Assembly (NCBI RefSeq): GCF_008180725.1
Contig: NZ_VTEV01000004.1
Span: 1-64,000 of the forward strand
Length of the DNA stretch: 64,000 bases
Source: Sutcliffiella horikoshii
Lineage (GTDB): Bacteria > Bacillota > Bacilli > Bacillales > Bacillaceae_I
Direction of reading: 5' to 3'
Shown here: piece after piece, positions 58,580 to 64,000 of the stretch
Layout of the letters: the number at the start of each line of letters is the position of its first letter
Numbering within the stretch: position 1 is the first letter of the stretch
The notes under the pieces: model-generated
The model's input: the letters and a program-made list of their open reading frames with translations, nothing else
What the model was told of the DNA's origin: nothing
Databases searched by the model: none
Made by a program: the position numbers and the translations under genes

Positions 58580-59053
58580 ATGGAGAGTAATTTAATGATT
58601 TTTGAACTAATAACTCTAAAATCATTAGAAATAGCCAGGGACATTGTGAATTCAAATCCATCTTATAATGTTCTTGAAAATGGTCATCCATCAAGGACTA
58701 TAGAAGAGGTAAGCAATGAATTTCTTAATACATTTACCGAAAGTTATTTGGTTAAATGGGAAGAAGAATACATTGGAGTAATAGATTTTTTGAAAAATAA
58801 TCCAAAAGACAATCATCCCTGGATAGGTTTATTAATGATTCACCATAATTACCACTCCAGGGGTTACGGAAAAAAGGTTTATCTTTCTTTTGAAGAGAAA
58901 ATCATCTCTCAGCACTCATGGAAATGTGTGAGGTTAGGGGTATTAAAGAACAATAAAAAGGCTAGAGAATTTTGGGAGTCCATGGGGTTTACGTATTATG
59001 GTAGCAGCGAATGGGATAACAAAGTAGTAAGCTGTTATGAGAAACATTTTTAG
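58580..59053 (+). CDS. GNAT-family N-acetyltransferase, 157 aa
   Basis: A GNAT domain with LVKWEEEYIGVIDFLKNNPK, motif A WIGLLMIHHNYHSRGYGKKV with the R-x-Y-G-K acetyl-CoA loop, and VLKNNKKAREFWESMGFTYY. Immediately follows the RNase J gene, so probably co-transcribed; an effect on that protein is possible but not supported directly. Start ATG 58580; a second ATG lies five codons in. Confidence 0.82.
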   Translation: MESNLMIFELITLKSLEIARDIVNSNPSYNVLENGHPSRTIEEVSNEFLNTFTESYLVKWEEEYIGVIDFLKNNPKDNHPWIGLLMIHHNYHSRGYGKKVYLSFEEKIISQHSWKCVRLGVLKNNKKAREFWESMGFTYYGSSEWDNKVVSCYEKHF

Positions 59054-59149
59054 AATGTGAAAACTGAGTCATTTGATGAAGTGGGCCATGCTAGTTAGAC
59101 ATTGCAGAGCAGACGCTTCCCATAAAATAAGTGAACAAGGATGGTTTAC

Positions 59150-60622
59150 ATGGTGTCATCTAAATCAAAGCCAATAATTATGCTTGTTATCGATACATTA
59201 ATGGACCCACCCTTGCAAGAGGCTATTAAAGGCGATCGAGCACCAGCACTGAAATTTTTGATAGAGAAGGGCAAGTATTTTCCAGATGTGGTAAGTCCTT
59301 TCCCAACCATGTCAGTTAATGTGGATACAACAATTTTAACAGGTACCTATTGCAATGAACATTGCCTACCTGGATTGGTATGGTTCAATAAAAAGGAAAA
59401 TCGACTTGTGAATTATGGCAGTCATATTCGTGAACTATGGAAGCTGGGTATAAGCCAGTCGCTTGAAGATATTTTATTTAACATGAACGGTAGTCATATC
59501 AGCAGAGATGTAAAAACGATACATGAGGAGATAGAGGAAAAAGGTAAAAAGTCTGCTTCTATAAATGCACTTATTTATCGTGGCAATTCTCCCCATTATT
59601 ATAAATTGCCAAAATTAATTACATGGTTCACAACTTTAAAAAAAGATCGTCCAACATTTGCTCCAGCCACATTTACATACGGATCGTTAAAAAACATCAG
59701 TGGTTCAACCCGTTTTCAACGGCTGTGGCAGAGGTTTGGATTCAATAATTCTTTTACCACACAGGAGTTAACCCATTTAATCAAAACAGATCAATTACCT
59801 GCATTTACAATTGTTTACTTTCCCGAACTGGACCAGCGGGTTCACAAGCATGGTCGCATGGACATTCTAGGCATAGAAAAAGTTGATCACTATCTGCAGA
59901 AACTGCTGAATGCATATGATACCTGGGAAGAAGCCATCCACCAAAATATATGGTTAACGATTGGGGATAATGGCCAGGCATGGATTGATTCCAACCGAAA
60001 AAAAGCCCTAATAGATTTAAGGCAGCTATTAGGTGAATATGACATTATGAAGCTGAAAAAAGGAATTCAGCCTCAAAATCAAATAGTGTTGGCGGTTAAT
60101 GAACGGATGTCTTATATATACACATTAGATAAGCAAAAATTATCAATTGAAGAGCTCGTTCAAACCGTGCAAAATGAGGAACGAATTGACGTGATTGCTT
60201 GGAAAGAAGGTTCCTACATAGAAGTTCGGGCCGGAAAACAAGAAGGAGAACTCCGTTTCCGCAAGGGAGGACCATTGATTGATGCCTATAACCAATCATG
60301 GAAACTCGAAGGAGACTTAAATTTACTGGATTTGAACAAAAGGAATAATGAAATTCATTATGGGGACTATCCCGATGCCCTCGAAAGACTGTATAGTAGT
60401 CTTTATTCCCATGAAGGCGATTTTATTGTTGTCAGTGCGAAGCCAGGGTATGAGTTCATCGGTGAAGGCTCCCCGACTCATGTTGGAGGTGCGAGTCATG
60501 GCGGCCTTCATAAACAAGACTCTTTGATCCCTTTAGTTGTTACAGGAACTAACTCACAGCCTGCCTATTTACGTATGAAAGAAATAAAAGAATGGGTATT
60601 GTCACTATTAGATGAGGATTGA
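59150..60622 (+). CDS. alkaline-phosphatase-superfamily phosphodiesterase/nucleotide pyrophosphatase, 490 aa
   Basis: ATG 59150 preceded by CAAGGATGG; an ATG nine bases earlier is too close to the site. Metal and nucleophile motifs: MLVIDTLMDPPL (Asp), SPFPTMSVNVDTTILTG with the Thr/Ser nucleophile, VYFPELDQRVHKHG (Asp and His), WLTIGDNGQAW (Asp), and SPTHVGGASHGG (His). It hydrolyses phosphodiesters or phosphonates; the exact substrate is unknown. No signal peptide is clear, so cytoplasmic. Stands alone. Confidence 0.87.
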   Translation: MVSSKSKPIIMLVIDTLMDPPLQEAIKGDRAPALKFLIEKGKYFPDVVSPFPTMSVNVDTTILTGTYCNEHCLPGLVWFNKKENRLVNYGSHIRELWKLGISQSLEDILFNMNGSHISRDVKTIHEEIEEKGKKSASINALIYRGNSPHYYKLPKLITWFTTLKKDRPTFAPATFTYGSLKNISGSTRFQRLWQRFGFNNSFTTQELTHLIKTDQLPAFTIVYFPELDQRVHKHGRMDILGIEKVDHYLQKLLNAYDTWEEAIHQNIWLTIGDNGQAWIDSNRKKALIDLRQLLGEYDIMKLKKGIQPQNQIVLAVNERMSYIYTLDKQKLSIEELVQTVQNEERIDVIAWKEGSYIEVRAGKQEGELRFRKGGPLIDAYNQSWKLEGDLNLLDLNKRNNEIHYGDYPDALERLYSSLYSHEGDFIVVSAKPGYEFIGEGSPTHVGGASHGGLHKQDSLIPLVVTGTNSQPAYLRMKEIKEWVLSLLDED

Positions 60623-60730
60623 GTACATATAAAGTTAGAGATTGACATCCAAAATAATAAAAGGTAAAGTATTATTTAAGTTAATAACCGACAGATTAGG
60701 ATCCTTTCTGATGATTTTAGATTGCTTTAG

Positions 60731-60856
60731 CACACAATTAATAATCGATTGATTGTGTGAAAAAGATTTATCGGGCTCAAAACTAGAAAGAGATCAAGAT
60801 AAATCGGTATATTTCTTAACGTGGGAAAACTGTTAAGAAGTATACCGTTTTTTTTG
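60731..60856 (+). promoter_or_regulatory. chain of hairpins ending in a terminator, leader of the DUF2294 gene
   Basis: Three stems in a row: CACACAAT/ATTGTGTG (60731-60759), GATTTATC/GATAAATC (60765-60805), and GGTATATTTCTTAAC/GTTAAGAAGTATACC (60806-60846) with one mismatch, followed by eight T. The third is a strong intrinsic terminator 25 bases before the ribosome site of the gene. The layout suggests transcription attenuation by an RNA or protein signal. The 60623-60730 part shows nothing else. Confidence 0.6.
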
Positions 60857-60880
60857 TGGTTATGTAAGGGAGGAACACGT

Positions 60881-61249
60881 ATGAAATCAAAAGGTTCAAT
60901 TGAATCAGAAATTAGCAAAGCTTTGACTCAGTGGGAAAAGGACTATTTGGGACGCGGCTCTGTGTCTGTTAAAACGGATATATTGCGCGATATGATTATT
61001 GTAAATTTAAAGGGAGTTCTAACACCCGCTGAGTTAACGATATGTAGTACGAAAGAGGGAATGATATCCATAAAAAGAACCCGATCCGATTTAGTCGAGT
61101 CAGGAGTCGAAGGTCTCAAAGAAATTATTAAAAATATTACCGGAGAAGAAACCAAAAGCTTTTATACAGATATTAGTACTGTGACAGGAGAGCGGGTCAT
61201 GGTGTTTAGGTTAGGTATTAACTTCGAGGAGTTAGTTGGAAAAAAATAA
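60881..61249 (+). CDS. DUF2294 domain protein, 122 aa
   Basis: ATG 60881 after AAGGGAGGAACACGT; the upstream extension runs through the terminator and is rejected. The product MKSKGSIESEISKALTQWEK with GRGSVSVKTDILRDMIIVNL, LTPAELTICSTKEGMISIKR and VFRLGINFEELV is a DUF2294 domain (like B. subtilis YbcI). In B. subtilis ybcI lies with genes for a bicarbonate/carbonic anhydrase type system, and here it precedes sbtA, so a link to inorganic carbon uptake is inferred. Molecular role unknown. Confidence 0.85.
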   Translation: MKSKGSIESEISKALTQWEKDYLGRGSVSVKTDILRDMIIVNLKGVLTPAELTICSTKEGMISIKRTRSDLVESGVEGLKEIIKNITGEETKSFYTDISTVTGERVMVFRLGINFEELVGKK

Positions 61250-61273
61250 AAGTAAGCAGGGAGACTTTCCAAG

Positions 61274-61360
61274 GGTTTATTAACAATTGGAAGTAAACCG
61301 ACAAATTTGATGAAGAGATGGCTTTAAACGGCTATTCTTCTGGATTTGTCGGTTTTTTTT
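61274..61360 (+). promoter_or_regulatory. terminator with competing upstream helix, sbtA leader
   Basis: CCGACAAAT (61298-61306) pairs with ATTTGTCGG (61344-61352) followed by eight T. Upstream GGTTTA (61274-61279) can pair with TAAACC (61294-61299), sharing two bases of the terminator arm, so the two helices compete. This looks like an attenuator before sbtA, parallel to the one before the DUF2294 gene. Confidence 0.55.
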
Positions 61361-61390
61361 ATTGAATCAAATGAAGGAGGGAAGACTGCA

Positions 61391-62398
61391 ATGTCAGAAA
61401 TTATTGTGCAAAACTTATTATCACCTGTCGTCCTATTCTTTGTTTTAGGACTCTTAGCAGCAATTTTTAAATCAGATTTAAAGTTTCCTAATGGACTAAG
61501 TGAAGGTTTGAGCATTTATCTTCTAATTGCCATTGGGCTCAAAGGAGGAATTGAACTATCTCAATATTCCCTTCAGTCTGTTATTACACCCATTTTAGCA
61601 ACGCTGCTTTTAGGGGGGATGATCCCAATTTTCATCCTATTTATTATGCGTTTGATAAAGATGGATTTTAAAAACTCTATTGGTCTTGCAGCCACCTATG
61701 GCTCTATTAGCATTGTTACGTATGGGGCTGCCGTTTCCTTTCTCGATAGCAGTGATACTGACTATGAAGGATTTATGAATGCAATGGTTGTATTAATGGA
61801 AAGCCCTGCAATCTTGGTTTCTATCTTTTTGATGAAAGTAATGGAAAAAAACCATACTGCGTTAAATGTACCCAATCACAGCATAGGGTTTATGCCAGCA
61901 TCCATTAAAGTATTTGATAAAGAAGTTATTAAGGAAAGTCTTTTTGGTAAGAGTATCTTGCTTTTACTTGGTAGCTTATTAATCGGTTTAGCTCTTGGAG
62001 AAGAGATTATTCCAATGGTGAAACCTTTGTTCATGGATTTATATAATAGTGTTCTTATTCTTTTCTTATTAAATATGGGACTAATAGCCGGGCAACGGTT
62101 ACCTGAAGTAAGGCAGCAGGGAGTAAAGCTTTTACTATTTGCGTTAAGTGCCCCTTTGTTTTTGGGGACAATAGGAGTTTTTATTGGAAGCAGTATAGGA
62201 TTATCACTAGGTGGAGCTACATTGATGGGGGTATTAGCAGGCAGTGCTTCATATATAGCAGCCCCAGCCGCATTAAAAACATCGGTACCAGAAGCAAATC
62301 CTTCTATTTATTTGGGGTTATCGTTAGGTGTAACTTTCCCATTAAATTTAATTATAGGAATCCCATTATACTTTGAAATAGCTAAATTACTTAATTAG
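61391..62398 (+). CDS. sbtA: sodium-dependent bicarbonate transporter SbtA family, 335 aa
   Basis: ATG 61391 with AAGGAGGGAAGACTGCA. About ten transmembrane helices in two inverted halves: LLSPVVLFFVLGLLAAIFKS, SIYLLIAIGLKGGIELS, GLAATYGSISIVTYGAAVSF, then LNMGLIAGQRLPEVRQQG and LAGSASYIAAPAALKTSVPE. Motifs GLKGG and the second-half GS.SYIAAPAA are typical of SbtA (DUF897), which imports HCO3- with Na+. Cyanobacterial SbtA is paired with a PII-like SbtB; none is seen here. A carbonic-anhydrase-like gene follows by 11 bases. Confidence 0.92.
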   Translation: MSEIIVQNLLSPVVLFFVLGLLAAIFKSDLKFPNGLSEGLSIYLLIAIGLKGGIELSQYSLQSVITPILATLLLGGMIPIFILFIMRLIKMDFKNSIGLAATYGSISIVTYGAAVSFLDSSDTDYEGFMNAMVVLMESPAILVSIFLMKVMEKNHTALNVPNHSIGFMPASIKVFDKEVIKESLFGKSILLLLGSLLIGLALGEEIIPMVKPLFMDLYNSVLILFLLNMGLIAGQRLPEVRQQGVKLLLFALSAPLFLGTIGVFIGSSIGLSLGGATLMGVLAGSASYIAAPAALKTSVPEANPSIYLGLSLGVTFPLNLIIGIPLYFEIAKLLN

Positions 62399-62409
62399 GA
62401 GGTACTATC

Positions 62410-62910
62410 ATGGGGAGAATCAAGAAAGCATTAGTTTTGACAGGGTTAGATAGAGAAGTAGAAAGTTATTTTCCAGACATTACAAAAAGAAAATTAGAAG
62501 ACTTACTTATTATCAATAGCTACGGAGCAGAAATATCACAAGGCTATAGTTCTCTTATGAGGAATATAATCCTGTCTGTTTATCTGGAAAAAATAGAAGA
62601 TATTTATATTATTGTGGATAAATACGACAAAACATTCACCATTAATCCAGAAAATCTTTATGCTCCCATGGAAGAAGAAGGGGTAAATGTAGAAGTGATC
62701 GAAACCCTCAATTATATTAAAGCTGTAGGAAGCAATGATGTAATGAAATGGCTAAGTGGGTCAAGCAATGTAGAGAATATAATTCAAAGTAATATAGGGT
62801 TCATAAAGAAGAACCCTTTAATTCCAAGTAAGGTAAAAGTGCATGGTTATATTGTTAATAAAGGTAGCTTCGATTATCAAACTTATGTCAGTGAGGAATC
62901 GAACATATAA
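62410..62910 (+). CDS. beta-carbonic-anhydrase-like protein lacking zinc ligands, 166 aa
   Basis: The sequence follows a type of beta-carbonic anhydrase (as in B. subtilis YtiB, from memory) end to end: KKALVLTGLDREVESYFPD for the CMD(S/T)R strand, LIINSYGAEISQGYSSLMRN for the V(R/K)xAG region, SVYLEKIEDIYIIVDKYDK for the VIGHxDCG strand, and PLIPSKVKVHGYIVNKG at the C-terminus. The zinc ligands are gone: the first Cys is Gly, the His and second Cys of HxxC are Asp. The Asp of the CxD motif remains. It is therefore probably not an enzyme but a sensor or regulator of SbtA, in whose operon it lies. Confidence 0.82.
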   Translation: MGRIKKALVLTGLDREVESYFPDITKRKLEDLLIINSYGAEISQGYSSLMRNIILSVYLEKIEDIYIIVDKYDKTFTINPENLYAPMEEEGVNVEVIETLNYIKAVGSNDVMKWLSGSSNVENIIQSNIGFIKKNPLIPSKVKVHGYIVNKGSFDYQTYVSEESNI

Positions 62911-62953
62911 ACATAAATGAGTTTCCAACACTTTAAGAAAAAATCTAATTTTA

Positions 62954-63433
62954 TCAGACTTGCGTATTATCAGCACTTCTAACTAATGCAATAAATGCTC
63001 TAGAAATGAGGAAAGTAACATTTAAAGTTATAAAACTGTGATAAATATTCCAACCCCTATTAAATTTAATGAGATTGGTACGCTTCTCAAAAAAGTATTC
63101 GAGTAAAGTCATTGGTACACTGAAGTAAAATATCTTAATGATAATCCACAAAATACTGGATGTCTTAGTAACCTGGTTATAGTAAACACATACAACTGGA
63201 AACAGTAAATAGTCAAAAATAAAACTAATATCAAACGATTTAAATAACTTTACAGGATACACTATTTTATTTTTTGTGACAATGATTTTGTCAAGTATAG
63301 ATGAGATAAACCCTTTAAACAAGAAAATTAATAACCAATCTTTAGTAGGAGGCTTCTTGATTAAATTTATAAACATAATTAGTCCGAGTACCAATAAAAA
63401 TCTAAGAGTATACTTTTCAAAGCGTTGTGTCAT
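62954..63433 (-). CDS. CBO0543-type membrane protein, 159 aa
   Basis: Four or five hydrophobic helices: LRFLLVLGLIMFINLIKK, WLLIFLFKGFISSIL, IFDYLLFPVVCVYYNQ, SSILWIIIKIFYFSVPMTLL and FITLNVTFLISRAFIALV. The DWLLIFLFKGFIS...DKIIV, FDYLLFPxxCVYYNQ and E(K/R)RT(N)LIKFxRGW strings match the CBO0543 family of Bacillus and Clostridium membrane proteins, function unknown. Convergent with the bicarbonate operon. Confidence 0.8.
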   Translation of the reverse strand: MTQRFEKYTLRFLLVLGLIMFINLIKKPPTKDWLLIFLFKGFISSILDKIIVTKNKIVYPVKLFKSFDISFIFDYLLFPVVCVYYNQVTKTSSILWIIIKIFYFSVPMTLLEYFFEKRTNLIKFNRGWNIYHSFITLNVTFLISRAFIALVRSADNTQV

Positions 63434-63644
63434 TATGTAAGCCCCACTTTATTAATTAGATGGAATCACCTTAGTTCCCATGAAAAACCAACATATTATC
63501 AAATTTCTTATAGTATCGATAAATATATGTTTTCCTTAATATATCTTAATATGTGTCATTCACAGCAGTTAATGCAACTATTAAATGACCACGGTATTTC
63601 ACAGGGGTCATTAACATCTACAGCAATCAGGAGCTTGTCCTAAA

Positions 63645-63670
63645 ATGGTAAGCTTCTTTTTTATGGAAAA
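63645..63670 (+). terminator. possible intrinsic terminator in the terminal spacer
   Basis: A GAGCTT/AAGCTTC stem with a TTTTTT run. No convincing gene lies upstream on this strand; a 73-codon frame (63425-63643) has no ribosome site. Bases 63671-63818 hold nothing I recognise. Confidence 0.4.
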
Positions 63671-63818
63671 TACCTTGAGTAAATATTCAAGGTTTGAAAT
63701 AATTGGTATTAAGCTATTGGGCAGAGATGGCAAAGAAGAGGATCGAAGGACATGAAAGAGTTATCCGGTAAATTTAGTTCCAAGTTACTATTTTATTTTT
63801 TGGCTCTGTTAAACACCA

Positions 63819-64000
63819 CTGTTGATTTACAAAATAGGCTTCGCTTTCCTAGGGGCGTTTGGGGAGCCTCCTCGGAAAAGCGCCTGCAGGGTCTCCCCTA
63901 AACGCTATCTCCCTCAGGACAAGGAAGGCTTCGACAGCGAAACATCGCACGAAGAAAATGCGTAGCATTTTCGAGGAGTCTTCGCCTATTGCTTCAATCA
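63819..64000. repeat. inverted-repeat-bounded intergenic element, cut by window end
   Basis: Starts CTGTTGATT (63819-63827) as at 52219 and reaches the window edge in CAATCA, evidently the start of the closing AATCAACAG. Shares GGCTTCGCTTTCCTAGGGGCG and GGGTCTCCCC with the 52219 copy but has an extra 50-60 bases around 63910-63975 containing a GAAAATGCGTAGCATTTTC palindrome. Confidence 0.78.

Noticed and set aside
63425-63643. 73-codon frame on the + strand
   Set aside because: No ribosome site, atypical composition, overlaps the start of the convergent membrane protein gene, and matches no family.

Overview
The window is chromosomal DNA from a low-GC, endospore-forming Bacillaceae species (Bacillus or a close relative). 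The evidence is the gene order comG operon-yqzE ... yqhG/yqhH-gcvT-gcvPA-gcvPB-yqhL-lipM ... mntR-yqhO-yqhP-yqhQ-yqhR-aroQ-papA-efp, a spore germinant-receptor operon, strong AGGAGG-type ribosome sites and typical Bacillus RNA switches. No rRNA or tRNA gene was recognised.

Layout. (1) 1-10.3 kb is the right end of a siphovirus-type prophage: tail proteins, an XRE repressor and tyrosine recombinase pair with operator-like repeats, holin, amidase, then a leftward block with an FtsK-like ATPase, a replication-relaxation protein and tiny genes, ending in an HTH gene. (2) The prophage right junction lies inside comGA: only the 3' part of that ATPase gene remains, followed by intact comGB-comGG. 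(3) 13.8-17.2 kb holds a DUF2642 gene, aroK, yqzE and ptsHI; ptsHI has a GlcT-type antiterminator leader but no ptsG. The sinI/sinR/tasA block that B. subtilis carries between yqzE and yqhG is not here. (4) 17.5-24.6 kb is an accessory stretch: M29 aminopeptidase, oxalate-decarboxylase-like bicupin, a two-domain acetyltransferase, methyltransferase, Nudix, AraC/GyrI-like regulator and small genes. (5) 24.7-34 kb contains yqhG/yqhH, a tandem glycine riboswitch with the glycine-cleavage genes, DinB-like, yqhL and lipM. (6) 34.4-37.3 kb is nrdJ, a B12-dependent ribonucleotide reductase interrupted by a 323-nt ORF-less group I intron at a conserved active-site-region codon. (7) 37.6-47.6 kb contains a gerAB-AA-AC receptor with a sigma-G-like promoter, then mntR through efp. 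(8) 47.6-52.4 kb is repeat-rich, with a beta-propeller exported protein, an alpha-glucosidase with a cre-like operator, and a SAM-I riboswitch leader. (9) 52.4-56.1 kb is a ribose-family ABC transporter under that SAM riboswitch. (10) 56-64 kb has two acetyltransferases, an extra RNase J, an alkaline-phosphatase-superfamily protein, and a probable inorganic-carbon module: DUF2294, an SbtA bicarbonate transporter, and a beta-carbonic-anhydrase homologue that has lost its zinc ligands.

The most unusual signal lies between genes. Many spacers carry short tandem arrays whose unit spacing is 52 bp (37374, 47638, 48131, 48206, 48395, 51777), or 50-51 bp at 24015, although several arrays do not resemble one another in sequence. 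Several have an internal dyad whose arms change together. Two other spacers carry six-copy arrays with periods of 21 bp (17266) and 20-21 bp (31823). A separate family of repeats bounded by inverted repeats (CTGTTGATT/AATCAACAG type) sits at 45135, 52219 and 63819; the second separates the SAM riboswitch from the gene it should control.
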